A stretch of DNA of 64,000 bases from Streptomyces sp. NRRL F-5727 (GCF_000719555.1 NZ_JOGX01000033.1:6210-70209); one strand, 5' to 3'. Shown: positions 7,600-16,482, numbered from the stretch's first letter. Made by a program: numbers and translations. Notes: generated from the sequence alone by a model not told the origin.

Positions 7600-9216
7600 A
7601 TGCCCGCACAGATCTCGCTCCACGACGTGACCGTCTCCCGCGGGGAGCGGATACTCCTCGACCGCGTCTCGCTCTCCGTTCGCCCCGGCGAGCGGGTCGG
7701 GATCGTCGGGGAGAACGGCGCGGGCAAGTCGACCCTGCTCCATCTGCTGGCCGGCACGGACACGCCGGACGAGGGACGGATCGTCGTCCAGGCCGACGGC
7801 GGACTGCGGCTCCTCCGCCAGACCCCCGACCTGCCGGCCGATGCCACGGTGGCCGACGCCGTCGACTCGGCCCTGGCCGACTTCCGCGCCATGGAACTGA
7901 GGCTGCGCGCCCTGGAAGCCCGGCTGGACGCCGGTGACGCCGACGACCTCGCCGCGTACGGGGAACTGCTCACCGCGTACGAGCTCCGCGGCGGATACGA
8001 GGCCGACGCCCGCATCGACAAGGCGCTCCACGCCCTCGGGATCGCCCACATCACGCGCGACCGCCGACTCGGCAGCCTCTCCGGCGGGGAACAGGCCCGG
8101 CTCGGCATCGCCTGCGCCGTCGCGGCCGCCCCCGAGGTACTCCTCCTCGACGAACCCACCAACCACCTCGACGCCACCGCGCTCGACTGGCTGGAGGAAG
8201 CCCTCCGCGGCCACCGGGGCACCGTCGTCGCCGTCTCCCACGACCGCGTCTTCCTGGAGCGCGTCACCACCGCGCTCGTCGAGGTCGACACCGACCGCCG
8301 GGCCCTCGTCCGCCACGGCGAGGGGTACGCGGGCTTCCGCGCCGCCCGTGAGGCCGAGCGGCGACGACGACGCCAGGAGTTCGAGGAGTGGCGCGCCGAG
8401 ACCGAACGACTGGAGGCGTACGCGGAGGGCACGGCCCACGCGGTGGCGGCGGGCCGGGGCATGAAGGACAACAACAAGATGGCGTACGACCGGGCCGCCG
8501 GCCGCGTCCAGGCATCCGTGTCCGGCCGGGTCCGCAACGCCCGGGAGAGACTGCGACGGCTCAGGGAGGAACCGGTCGCCGAACCGGCCCCGCCCCTCGC
8601 CTTCACCGCCCGCCCCGAGACCGGAGCGGTCCGGGGCGAACTGCTCGCCCTGGAGGGGGTCGGGGTCGTGGATCGTCTCGCCGTCGACACCCTGGCCCTC
8701 GCGGCGGGCGAACGACTCCTGATCCACGGGGGCAACGGCGCGGGCAAGTCCACCCTGCTGCGGGTCATGGCCGGCGAGCTCGCGCCCGACCGGGGCGAGG
8801 TGCGCCGCCGCGGCAGGATCGGCTTCCTGGCCCAGGAGGTCACCGTCAGCCGGCCGGCCCAGCCGCTCCTCGCGGCCTTCGGGCACGGACTGGGACTCGG
8901 GCTCGACGAGGACGGCCTGGCCGAACGGATCCTGTCGTACGGGCTGTTCCGGCCGGCCGACCTCACGGTGCCCGTCGGCGCCCTCTCGGCGGGGCAGCGG
9001 CGCAGGCTCGCGCTCGCCCGCCTGCTGGCCCGTCCCGCCGACCTGCTGCTGCTCGACGAGCCCGCCAACCACCTCGCCCTCGGCCTGGTGGAGGAGCTGG
9101 AGCAGGCCCTGGCGGAGTGGCCCGGCGCCCTTGTGGTGGTCTCGCACGACCGCGCGGTGCGGCGCGGCTTCACCGGACGGATACGCCGGATGGACTCCGG
9201 CCGCCTCCTCGACTGA
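7600..9216 (+). CDS. ABC-F family ATPase (ribosome-associated, possible antibiotic resistance)
   Basis: The 538-residue protein has two ABC domains and no membrane segments, the layout of ABC-F proteins that act on the ribosome. Domain 1 has Walker A GENGAGKST (37-45), signature LSGGEQ (160-165) and Walker B LLLDEPTNHLD (181-191). A charged linker spans about 245-330 (the P-site tRNA interaction motif region). Domain 2 has GGNGAGKST (378-385), LSAGQ (462-466) and LLLDEPANHLAL (483-494). The start ATG follows GGGAGG. Control by a divergent TetR fits an inducible ribosome-protection factor rather than a housekeeping Ettl-type factor, but the drug class cannot be read from the sequence. An efflux-related reading is less likely without a permease nearby. 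Confidence 0.88.
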   Translation: MPAQISLHDVTVSRGERILLDRVSLSVRPGERVGIVGENGAGKSTLLHLLAGTDTPDEGRIVVQADGGLRLLRQTPDLPADATVADAVDSALADFRAMELRLRALEARLDAGDADDLAAYGELLTAYELRGGYEADARIDKALHALGIAHITRDRRLGSLSGGEQARLGIACAVAAAPEVLLLDEPTNHLDATALDWLEEALRGHRGTVVAVSHDRVFLERVTTALVEVDTDRRALVRHGEGYAGFRAAREAERRRRRQEFEEWRAETERLEAYAEGTAHAVAAGRGMKDNNKMAYDRAAGRVQASVSGRVRNARERLRRLREEPVAEPAPPLAFTARPETGAVRGELLALEGVGVVDRLAVDTLALAAGERLLIHGGNGAGKSTLLRVMAGELAPDRGEVRRRGRIGFLAQEVTVSRPAQPLLAAFGHGLGLGLDEDGLAERILSYGLFRPADLTVPVGALSAGQRRRLALARLLARPADLLLLDEPANHLALGLVEELEQALAEWPGALVVVSHDRAVRRGFTGRIRRMDSGRLLD

Positions 9217-9249
9217 GCCGAACGGGGCGGCTCCCTCTAGGGTCGGAGC

Positions 9250-9909
9250 ATGGCACGACCGCGGCGCATCGTTCTCGTACGGCACGGAGAGTCCGAAGGC
9301 AATGTCGACGACACCGTCTACGAACGGGAGCCGGACCATGCCCTCCGGCTCACCGAGACCGGGCGGCGACAGGCCGAGGCGACGGGGGAGCAGCTCAGGG
9401 AGCTCTTCGGCGACGAGGCGGTCAGCGTGTACGTGTCGCCCTACCGCCGCACCCACGAGACCCTGCACGCCTTCCGGCTGCCGCCCGGACGGGTCAGGGT
9501 GCGGGAGGAGCCGAGGTTGCGGGAGCAGGACTGGGGCAACTGGCAGGACCGCGAGGACGTCCGGCTCCAGAAGGTCTACCGGGACGCGTACGGACACTTC
9601 TTCTACCGGTTCGCCCAGGGGGAGTCGGGAGCCGACGTCTACGACCGGGTCGGGGCCTTCCTGGAGAGCCTCTACCGCAGCTTCGAAGCCCCCGACCACC
9701 CGCCGAACGTCCTGCTGGTCACCCACGGTCTGACCATGCGGCTCTTCTGCATGAGGTGGTTCCACTGGAGCGTGGCGGAGTTCGAATCACTGTCGAATCC
9801 GGGCAACGCCGAGACCCGGGTCCTGCTCCTCGGGGAGGACGGACGCTATCGGCTGGACCGCCCGTTCGAACGCTGGTGTACCCCGGAACCGTACGGCCCC
9901 ACCGGATAG
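9250..9909 (+). CDS. Histidine phosphatase superfamily protein
   Basis: The 219-residue protein opens with VLVRHGESEGN, the phosphate-accepting His12 motif of the phosphoglycerate-mutase-like branch, and has the second catalytic histidine in LLVTHGLTMR. EQDWGNWQDRED supplies the conserved acidic loop. The substrate is unknown; many relatives are broad phosphatases. It follows the ABC-F gene by 33 bases and precedes the ADP-ribosylglycohydrolase gene by 12 bases, so the three may be one transcription unit. Confidence 0.9.
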   Translation: MARPRRIVLVRHGESEGNVDDTVYEREPDHALRLTETGRRQAEATGEQLRELFGDEAVSVYVSPYRRTHETLHAFRLPPGRVRVREEPRLREQDWGNWQDREDVRLQKVYRDAYGHFFYRFAQGESGADVYDRVGAFLESLYRSFEAPDHPPNVLLVTHGLTMRLFCMRWFHWSVAEFESLSNPGNAETRVLLLGEDGRYRLDRPFERWCTPEPYGPTG

Positions 9910-9921
9910 AGTGGCGCACCG

Positions 9922-10836
9922 ATGACCGCTGACTCCTCATTCGACCGGCGCTTCGACCGCGCCCTCGCCAGTCTGCGCGGACTGGCCGTGGGGGACGCCC
10001 TGGGCTCCCAGTTCTTCGTCCCCGCGCACTACCCCCTCCTGAAGCGGCGCGAACTGCCGCCCGGCTCCTGGCAGTGGACCGACGACACGGAGATGGCCTG
10101 CTCCGTCCTCGCCGTCCTCGCCCGACACGACCGCATCGACCAGGACGCCCTGGCCTCCTCCTTCGCCGAACACCACGACTTCGACCGGGGCTACGGCCCC
10201 GCCGTCAACCGGATGCTCCGGCTGATCCGGGAGGGCGGCGACTGGCGCGAACTGGCCGCGGCGCTCTTCAACGGACAGGGCTCCTGGGGCAACGGCGCCG
10301 CGATGCGCATCGCCCCGCTCGGCGCCTGGTACGCCGACGACCCCGAGCAGGCCACCCATCAGGCCGAGATCTCCTCCTACCCCACCCACCAGCACCGCGA
10401 GGCCGTCGTCGGTGCCATGGCCGTCGCTGCGGCGGCCGCCCTCGCGGCCGCGCCCACGGGTCCGCCCACCTCCGAGGCGCTACTCGACGGGGTCATCGCC
10501 CTGGTCCCGCGCAGCGCGGTCGGCGCCGGGCTGCGCAGGGCCCGCGACATGCTGGACTACGGCGACGCCGGGACCGTCGCGGCGGTGCTCGGCAGCGGCC
10601 GGCGGACCAGCGCTCATGACACGGTGCCGTTCGCCCTCTGGTCGGCGGCCCGCGGACTGGGCGACTTCGAGACGACGTTCTGGACGACGGCGCAGGTCGG
10701 CGGGGACGTCGACACGACCTGCGCCATCGCCGGCGGCGTGGTGGCCTCCTCGGCGGCGGGCGCGCCCCCGGCCGACTGGCTGGACCGGACCGAGGCCCTA
10801 CCGGCCTGGGTGCCGCAGGGTACGGCCCGGAGCTGA
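9922..10836 (+). CDS. ADP-ribosylglycohydrolase (DraG/ARH) family protein
   Basis: The 304-residue protein has the two metal-binding signatures of the DraG/ARH fold: WTDDTEMA (residues 52-59) near the N-terminus and GGDVDTTCAIAGG near the C-terminus. Also present are GDALGSQF and GNGAAMRIAPLGAWY. The family removes ADP-ribose from proteins or small molecules using two Mg2+ ions. A start with AGTGGCGCACCG before it is not a strong ribosome-binding site, so translation may be coupled to the phosphatase gene 12 bases upstream. Confidence 0.92.
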   Translation: MTADSSFDRRFDRALASLRGLAVGDALGSQFFVPAHYPLLKRRELPPGSWQWTDDTEMACSVLAVLARHDRIDQDALASSFAEHHDFDRGYGPAVNRMLRLIREGGDWRELAAALFNGQGSWGNGAAMRIAPLGAWYADDPEQATHQAEISSYPTHQHREAVVGAMAVAAAAALAAAPTGPPTSEALLDGVIALVPRSAVGAGLRRARDMLDYGDAGTVAAVLGSGRRTSAHDTVPFALWSAARGLGDFETTFWTTAQVGGDVDTTCAIAGGVVASSAAGAPPADWLDRTEALPAWVPQGTARS

Positions 10837-10842
10837 GCGCGA

Positions 10843-10876
10843 CGGCTGCCCGGACCCCACGGCGTCCGGGCAGCCG
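10843..10876 (+). terminator. Terminator after the glycohydrolase gene
   Basis: A 13-bp perfect stem (CGGCTGCCCGGAC / GTCCGGGCAGCCG) with an 8-base loop begins 7 bases after the stop codon. Confidence 0.75.
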
Positions 10877-10897
10877 CATCGGCCGTCGTTCCGGCCG

Positions 10898-11368
10898 TCA
10901 GGCGACGGGGCCCGCGGCCTCGGCCGTGCCGCTGAGCGCTTCCAGGTCGCTTCTGCGGACCCGGATCACCAGGACCGCGGCGAGCAGCGCGACCGCGACC
11001 ATCGCCACGCCCGCGGTGAAGGCGGTCGCGATGCCCGAGCTCAGCACCTCGTGGCTCCACGGCGCCGGGACCTCCTTCGTACGCAGGAACTCGGCCTGCT
11101 GCTCCGGCGTCGCGGTGGCGAGGAAGTCCGCCACCTGCTTCTCGCCCTCGGTGCGGCTCGCCGTGCCGAAGACCGTCACCAGGATGGACAGGCCCAGCGA
11201 GCCGCCCACCTGCTGCGTGGCGTTTAAGACGCCGAACGCCCGGTTGCGTTCCGGCCCTTCGGGGAACCTGGTGGTGATCAGGGCGAGCGAGGTCGGCGAG
11301 GCGATCGCGCCGCCCACGCCCTGCAGGGCCCGGGCGGCGAGAAGCTGCCAGGGCTCCTGCGCGAACCG
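10898..11368 (-). pseudogene. Remnant of a DHA2/EmrB-type MFS efflux pump
   Basis: The frame reads RFAQEPWQLLAARALQGVGG, the usual TM3-TM4 region of a 14-TM drug:proton antiporter, up to NRAFGV. It then jumps straight to LNATQQVGGSLGLSILVTVF, which in intact pumps lies near TM11-TM12. The N-terminal part before RFAQEP is also missing. About 155 residues remain of a normal 470-500. A TTA leucine codon, rare in Streptomyces, sits exactly at the internal join (about 11225). The loss at the 5' end abuts the truncated TetR gene on the other strand, so one event or a series of deletions removed both starts. Confidence 0.85.
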
Positions 11369-11379
11369 CCGGACTGCCA

Positions 11380-11766
11380 CGGCTCGACGAGGCCCCCGGC
11401 CTCGGCAGCGTCCGCGACGAGCTGTACGAGCTCTGCCGCCGCGTCCGCGACGTGATGAACTCGCGCCCCGGCCCGGCCCTGCGCGCGGTGCTTCACGAGT
11501 GCGACGAGGAAGCCTCCCTGCGCTTCCGCACCCTGATCGAGACGGGAGTCGTCGGGCTGTCGAAACGGCTCTTCGCCCACGTCCTGGAGCGTGGCATCGC
11601 ACGTGGAGAGGTGCGTGCCGACGCCCTCGACGATCTCGTGCTCGACGTCATCCCGGCGCTGATGACGTACCGCTCCAAGGTGTGCGGCAGCGAATGGACC
11701 GACGCCGAGATGGCCGATGTCATCGACCGGATCATGGTTCCGCTGGTGCGCTCGGCGCCGGCCTGA
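11380..11766 (+). pseudogene. Remnant of a TetR-family regulator (ligand domain only)
   Basis: From about 11380 the frame reads RLDEAPGLGSVRDELYELCRR and runs to LVRSAPA. This is the C-terminal ligand-binding half of a TetR regulator (GIARGEVRADALDDLVLDV, MTYRSKVCGSEWTDAEMADVIDR). No helix-turn-helix is present, and the frame upstream runs into the MFS remnant on the other strand. An internal ATG at 11452 could give a 104-residue peptide, but it would not bind DNA. The original arrangement was presumably a TetR gene divergent from its efflux pump. Confidence 0.82.
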
Positions 11767-11805
11767 CCGGGCCCGCGGCAGGGAGGCGGAGCGCTTGACG
11801 GGAAT

Positions 11806-11829
11806 CCGGGTACCGCACGCGGTACCCGG
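11806..11829. promoter_or_regulatory. Perfect inverted repeat before rnhB
   Basis: CCGGGTACCG (11806-11815) and CGGTACCCGG (11820-11829) form a perfect 10-bp palindrome with a 4-base centre. It starts 5 bases after a TTGACG hexamer (11795-11800) and ends 21 bases before the rnhB start. It may be a terminator of the old TetR gene, an operator, or a hairpin in the rnhB leader. Confidence 0.5.
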
Positions 11830-11850
11830 CGGCGTAACCTGTCAGGCGCC

Positions 11851-12558
11851 ATGCCGTACGAACCCCCTACTCACACCGTCGAGCGGTCGATCCGAGCCAC
11901 CACGGGCGCCAGGATCGTCGCCGGGGTCGACGAGGTCGGACGCGGGGCGTGGGCCGGGCCCGTCACCGTGTGCGCGGCCGTCACCGGTCTGCGCCGTCCC
12001 CCCGAGGGACTGACCGACTCCAAGCTGATCGCCCCGAAGCGGCGCGGCGAGCTCGCCGCCGAGCTGGAGCGCTGGGTCACCGCCTACGCGCTCGGCGAGG
12101 CGTCCCCGCAGGAGATCGACGAACTCGGGATGACCGCGGCCCTTCGCCTCGCGGCCGTCCGGGCCCTCGACGGCCTCCCGGTCCGACCGGACGCGGTCAT
12201 CCTCGACGGCAAGCACGACTACCTCGGCAGCCCCTGGCAGGTCCGCACGGTGATCAAGGGCGACCAGTCCTGCATCGCCGTCGCCGCGGCCTCCGTCATC
12301 GCCAAGGTGCGGCGGGACGCCCTGATGGCCCAGCTGGAGGCCGGCCCCGACTGTGCGGGCTACGGTTTCGCGGCCAACGCGGGCTACCCTTCGCCGGTCC
12401 ACAAGGCCGCGCTCGAGGAGCTGGGGCCCACCCCGTACCACCGGCTCTCCTGGGCCTATCTGGACGCCATGCCCCGATGGCGCCACCTCAAGAAGGTCCG
12501 TCTCTCCGCGGAGGCGGCCGCTCTGGAGAGTGGGGGCCAACTCGGCTTCGACTTCTGA
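11851..12558 (+). CDS. rnhB: Ribonuclease HII
   Basis: RNase HII cuts RNA in RNA-DNA hybrids and single ribonucleotides in DNA. The 235-residue protein has the family start [14 protein letters not shown] with Asp27 and Glu28, [10 protein letters not shown], the third acidic residue in [10 protein letters not shown] (Asp119) and [12 protein letters not shown]. The length is normal. A hairpin lies 13-34 bases after the stop. Confidence 0.97.
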   Translation: MPYEPPTHTVERSIRATTGARIVAGVDEVGRGAWAGPVTVCAAVTGLRRPPEGLTDSKLIAPKRRGELAAELERWVTAYALGEASPQEIDELGMTAALRLAAVRALDGLPVRPDAVILDGKHDYLGSPWQVRTVIKGDQSCIAVAAASVIAKVRRDALMAQLEAGPDCAGYGFAANAGYPSPVHKAALEELGPTPYHRLSWAYLDAMPRWRHLKKVRLSAEAAALESGGQLGFDF

Positions 12559-12570
12559 TCTTCCGGCCGC

Positions 12571-12592
12571 GGGGCCTCACCGACGAGGCCCC
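12571..12592 (+). terminator. Terminator after rnhB
   Basis: An 8-bp perfect stem (GGGGCCTC / GAGGCCCC) with a 6-base loop begins 13 bases after the stop codon. Confidence 0.6.
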
Positions 12593-12664
12593 GACGGACC
12601 GGGGGCGCACGTGTGTGCCCACCCGACGGTGCCGTCCGAAACGGCATTTGATAGACATCCACCC

Positions 12665-13291
12665 ATGCCTCTCTCTCCCGAGGAGCCTCAGATTCACGAG
12701 AGCGCCCAGGGTCCTAGCGCCACCGCGGCCGCCGGCCGCCCCGCGCCGACCCCACGTCCCGTACCCGGTCCGCGTTCGGCGGCCTCCCCGCGTCCCGGTC
12801 GGCCGGGCCCCGGTTCGGCCCGCCCCGCCCCGCCGGCCCCGCGGCCCGTCCCGGGTCCGCCCGCTGCCAAGAACCGTGCGGAGAATCGTTCCGCTGACGG
12901 TGGCCCGCAGCTCCAGCTCATCCCGGCCCCGGTCGACGGCGCCCTCGACGCCGCCGAGGAGGCCCTCGATCTGCTCCTGGACAGCGGCCGGTCACCCGGC
13001 GACGTCCTGGTGCTCACCACCGGTGACCGCCACCCTTGGGCCGCGCACGAGCTGTCCTTCGGCGAGGCCGCCTACTGGGCCCAGCAGGACTCCGCCGAGG
13101 ACGTGTTCTTCGCGGACGCCGCCTCCGTGGACCGCGTCGCCTCCCGTCCCGTGGTGATCGTCGCCGTCAACGGCGGTGACGACGAGGCGGTCGCCCGCGC
13201 GCTTCCGGTCGCCCGGTCGCGAGCGGGTGCGCTGCTCGTGGTCTGCGGTGACTCGCAGCGCGTCACCGCGGTGCTCGGCGCCGGGGTCTGA
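12665..13291 (+). CDS. Hypothetical protein, Pro/Ala-rich N-terminus with a compact C-terminal domain
   Basis: No named family was recognised with certainty. The first 75 of 208 residues are Pro/Ala/Arg/Gly-rich and surely disordered. Residues about 83-208 form an alpha/beta unit with repeated hydrophobic strands (DVLVLTTGD, PVVIVAVNGGDD, GALLVVCGD), resembling the C-terminal nucleotide-domain end of superfamily 1 helicases without any Walker motif. No signal peptide or membrane segment. The ATG at 12665 was chosen because the frame before it overlaps rnhB. It may be a lineage protein or the remains of a larger helicase-like protein. Confidence 0.7.
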   Translation: MPLSPEEPQIHESAQGPSATAAAGRPAPTPRPVPGPRSAASPRPGRPGPGSARPAPPAPRPVPGPPAAKNRAENRSADGGPQLQLIPAPVDGALDAAEEALDLLLDSGRSPGDVLVLTTGDRHPWAAHELSFGEAAYWAQQDSAEDVFFADAASVDRVASRPVVIVAVNGGDDEAVARALPVARSRAGALLVVCGDSQRVTAVLGAGV

Positions 13292-13301
13292 CCGGTCGCG
13301 T

Positions 13302-13331
13302 CTCCGCCGGACCGACAGCGGCCCGGCGGAG
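13302..13331. terminator. Hairpin between convergent hypothetical genes
   Basis: CTCCGCCGG (13302-13310) pairs with CCGGCGGAG (13323-13331) around a 12-base loop, just beyond both stop codons. Confidence 0.5.
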
Positions 13332-13342
13332 CGGCGGACGGT

Positions 13343-13969
13343 TCAGCGCGCCGCGGCCCTGCGCAGGGGCTCGGCCGCTCCGCCCGCCGTCCTCGGCGTG
13401 AGGTGACCGAGCTCGTCGTTCGGCTCGCCGAGTGCGAGCGGAGCGGAGTCCGAGCTCGGCCGACGGCCGCCCCGGCCCTCGCCGAAGACCTGCCAGCCGG
13501 CCTTGGTCAGGGTGATGTACGCGCCACAGCGCAGTCCGTGGAGCGTGCAGGCGTCGCGGAGCCCCCACATCCAGGCTCCGTCCTCCTCCGTCCAGCGCTC
13601 GTCACCGTCACGGCAGTACACCAGCACCGCGGTCCGCACCGGGGTGCGGCGCCGGAGGTCGTGCGGCACCACGCGCCGCAGATGGGCGAGGAGGGCGTTC
13701 CGGAACTCCCACCCGTCGGCGGGGCCGGGGCGGCGGACGAACGAGGCGCTCGCGGTGAGCCGCTCCTCGTGGTCGAGCACCGCCACGACCGCGGTCGTGG
13801 GCAGGGGACGATGGCGGGAGTGCAGTCCGCTCACGACCTCACGCGGACTGCGCAGCAAGGGAACTCCGGCCGCGGCCCAGTCGGCCGGCTCCACCATCCG
13901 GGCGAGACGGCTCGCAGAGGCGGAGTTCGAGCCGAGCGAGGTGGTGGACGGAGCGAATCCGAGGGTCAC
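13343..13969 (-). CDS. Conserved hypothetical protein
   Basis: The 208-residue protein starts at GTG 13969, with a clear AAGGGAGG 5 bases upstream. It has no signal peptide or membrane segment. Recognisable segments are a strand-rich core (TTAVVAVLDHEERLTASASF, VRTAVLVYCRDGDERW) and EDGAWMWGLRDACTLHGLRC. The pattern resembles the RadC/JAB-like DNA-repair domain layout only weakly, so no function is assigned. The last 40 residues are of low complexity. It lies downstream of, and in the same direction as, the RecQ-like gene. Confidence 0.75.
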   Translation of the reverse strand: MTLGFAPSTTSLGSNSASASRLARMVEPADWAAAGVPLLRSPREVVSGLHSRHRPLPTTAVVAVLDHEERLTASASFVRRPGPADGWEFRNALLAHLRRVVPHDLRRRTPVRTAVLVYCRDGDERWTEEDGAWMWGLRDACTLHGLRCGAYITLTKAGWQVFGEGRGGRRPSSDSAPLALGEPNDELGHLTPRTAGGAAEPLRRAAAR

Positions 13970-14197
13970 GGTCCTCCCTTCGGATACGCGCCCGCGAGGC
14001 GGGCAAGGTCGGGTGAGGGCGCAGCACGGCACAGTCCTTCCGGACCGCTTCGAGCCGTGTGGGGCGGTTCCCCAATTCTGGCTTGGCCCGAGCGGGGGCG
14101 GCAACGAGCAATTGAGGCGGCTGACGGTAATGAACCGTTATGCCACTGATATCCCTGCCCAGTTACCCAGTATTCACTCGCCGTTCCCCAACCCTTC

Positions 14198-16381
14198 TCA
14201 ACCCTGAACGGCGAGCACCAGAGGAAAGACTCCTTCCGCTCCGGAACGGAGCAGCAGCCGGGCGGCCACGGCCAGGGTCCAGCCGGTGTCGGACAGGTCG
14301 TCCACCAGGAGCACGGGACCGCCGGCCGCGGCCACCCGCTCAGCGACTCCGGGCGGCACCTCCAGGGCCCGGTGCAGCCCGATCACGCGCTGGGCGCTGT
14401 TGGTCCGGGACAGGTGCGTGTTCTCCGCCTCGGGCACGTACTCCACCGCTCCGAGCAGGGGCATCCGCCCGATCTCGGCGATCCGTGCGCCCAGCGAGCC
14501 GACCAGGGCCGGGCGCCGCCGCGAGGCGACCGTGACCACACCGGCCGGCCGCGGCGGGGCGTCGGAGCCGCCGGACGCCCAACCGCCGGGCCCCTTCGCC
14601 CAGTCGGCGAGCACCTGGACCACGGCCTGCACCACATCGTCCGGCACCGGCCCGTCCGGCGTCGACTCGGCCAGCAGCGGCCGGAGCCGGTTGCCCCAGC
14701 CGATGTCCGACAGCCGTCCGAGGGCACGGCCGGCGAACGCCTGCTCGCCCGCCGGGATGCGGCCCTTCAGATCGACTCCCGCGGCGGCCAGCCCCGTCGG
14801 CCACATCCGGCGCGGTTCCACCTCCACGCCGGGACGGCCCAGTTCGCCCCGGGCCGCGTCCAGCGCCGCGCCCGTCACCTTCGGGTCGAACCGTGGGCCC
14901 GCGCAGTTGTCGCAGCGACCGCAGGGCGCGGCCGCCTCGTCGTCCAGCCGGCGCCGCAGGAACTCCATGCGGCAGCCGGTCGTGGTGGCGTACTCGCGCA
15001 TCGCCTGCTGCTCGGCGGAACGCTGTCGGGCCACCCACGCGTACCGTTCGGTGTCGTACACCCACGGCTGTCCGGTGCTCTCCCAGCCGCCCTTGACGCG
15101 CCGCACGGCGCCGTCCACGTCCAGGACCTTGAGCATGGTCTCCAGCCGGGTCCGGCGCAGTTCGACCAGCGGCTCGAGGGCGGGCAGCGACATCGGCCGG
15201 CCCGCGTCGGCGAGCACGGCGAGGGTCCGGCGCACCAGTTCCTCCGGCGGGAAGGCGACGGAGGCGAAGTACTGCCAGATCGCCTCGTCCTCCTTGCCCG
15301 GCAGCAGCAGCACCTCCGCGTGTTCCACCCCACGTCCGGCGCGGCCGACCTGCTGGTAGTACGCGATGGGGGAGGACGGCGAGCCGAGGTGCACGACGAA
15401 GCCGAGGTCCGGCTTGTCGAAGCCCATGCCGAGCGCCGAGGTCGCCACCAGCGCCTTCACCCGGTTCGCCAGCAGGTCCTCCTCGGCCTGCTGGCGGTCC
15501 GCGTTCTCCGTGCGTCCGGTGTACGAGGCGACCGTGTGCCCGCACTGGCGGAGGTAGGCCGTGACCTCCTCGGCCGCCGCGACGGTCAGCGTGTAGACGA
15601 TGCCGGAGCCGGGCAGCTCGTGGAGGTGGTCGGCGAGCCAGGCCAGGCGGTGGGCCGCGTCCGGCAGGGTGACCACGCCGAGGCTGAGCGACTCGCGGTC
15701 CAGCGGGCCGCGCAGGACGAGGGCGTCGGTGCCCGCGCCGGTGCCGAGCTGTTCGGCGACGTCCGCGGTCACCCGGGCGTTCGCGGTGGCGGTGGTCGCG
15801 AGCACCGGCACTCCGGCCGGAAGGTCGGCCAGCATGGTGCGCAGCCGTCGGTAGTCGGGCCGGAAGTCGTGTCCCCAGTCGGAGATGCAGTGCGCCTCGT
15901 CCACCACCAGTAGTCCCGTGGCGGCGGCCAGCCGCGGCAGGACCTGGTCGCGGAAGTCCGGATTGTTCAGCCGCTCGGGGGAGACGAGCAGGACGTCGAC
16001 CTCGCCGGCGGCGATCTCCTCCTGGACGCTCTCCCACTCCTCCGAGTTCGACGAGTTGATCGTGCGCGCCCGGATTCCCGCCCGGGCCGCCGCGTCCACC
16101 TGGTTGCGCATGAGCGCGAGCAGCGGCGACACGATGACCGTGGGCCCGCTGCCGCGCTCGCGCAGCAGGGAGGTCGCCACGAAGTACACGGCGGACTTGC
16201 CCCAGCCGGTCCGCTGGACGACCAGCGCCCTGCGGTGGTCGGCGACCAGCGCCTCGATGGCGCGCCACTGGTCCTCACGGAGTCTCGCCGTGCCGGTCGG
16301 GTCTCCGACGAGTCGGGCCAGTACGGCGTCGGCGGCGGTGCGGAGCGCTGCGCGGTCTTCCGGGAGGTCTGCGTGGGTCAT
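14198..16381 (-). CDS. RecQ-family DNA helicase with C-terminal phosphoribosyltransferase-like motif
   Basis: The 727-residue protein has all RecQ helicase motifs: [14 protein letters not shown] (motif 0), [11 protein letters not shown] (Walker A), [30 protein letters not shown] (DEAH box and aromatic loop), [16 protein letters not shown] and [11 protein letters not shown] (motif VI). A four-cysteine zinc site follows (CRMEFLRRR ... CGRCDNC). The last about 150 residues depart from Rec[20 protein letters not shown] and [20 protein letters not shown] resemble a ComF-like phosphoribosyltransferase (the DD...DTG loop). The start is ATG 16381; an in-frame ATG at 16390 is possible. Two DnaA-box-like sites lie in the upstream region. 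Confidence 0.9.
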   Translation of the reverse strand: MTHADLPEDRAALRTAADAVLARLVGDPTGTARLREDQWRAIEALVADHRRALVVQRTGWGKSAVYFVATSLLRERGSGPTVIVSPLLALMRNQVDAAARAGIRARTINSSNSEEWESVQEEIAAGEVDVLLVSPERLNNPDFRDQVLPRLAAATGLLVVDEAHCISDWGHDFRPDYRRLRTMLADLPAGVPVLATTATANARVTADVAEQLGTGAGTDALVLRGPLDRESLSLGVVTLPDAAHRLAWLADHLHELPGSGIVYTLTVAAAEEVTAYLRQCGHTVASYTGRTENADRQQAEEDLLANRVKALVATSALGMGFDKPDLGFVVHLGSPSSPIAYYQQVGRAGRGVEHAEVLLLPGKEDEAIWQYFASVAFPPEELVRRTLAVLADAGRPMSLPALEPLVELRRTRLETMLKVLDVDGAVRRVKGGWESTGQPWVYDTERYAWVARQRSAEQQAMREYATTTGCRMEFLRRRLDDEAAAPCGRCDNCAGPRFDPKVTGAALDAARGELGRPGVEVEPRRMWPTGLAAAGVDLKGRIPAGEQAFAGRALGRLSDIGWGNRLRPLLAESTPDGPVPDDVVQAVVQVLADWAKGPGGWASGGSDAPPRPAGVVTVASRRRPALVGSLGARIAEIGRMPLLGAVEYVPEAENTHLSRTNSAQRVIGLHRALEVPPGVAERVAAAGGPVLLVDDLSDTGWTLAVAARLLLRSGAEGVFPLVLAVQG

Positions 16382-16432
16382 GCGTCCCATGCAACCCGAT
16401 GCCTCGGACATTCGGCGAACGCGCCGGCGATC

Positions 16433-16482
16433 TGTGGACAGTGCATATCGGTTCATCAGGTCGTATGAGTTAGTTATCCACA
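16433..16482. promoter_or_regulatory. Two DnaA boxes between the RecQ-like and DUF4192 genes
   Basis: TTATCCACA at 16474-16482 is a perfect DnaA box on the plus strand. CTGTCCACA at 16433-16441 on the minus strand differs by one base from the Streptomyces-preferred TTGTCCACA. They face each other 41 bp apart in the short divergent promoter region, which is AT-rich for this window. Confidence 0.65.

Noticed and set aside
11452..11766. A functional 104-residue protein from ATG 11452
   Set aside because: It is only the ligand half of a TetR protein without the DNA-binding domain and has no good ribosome-binding site.
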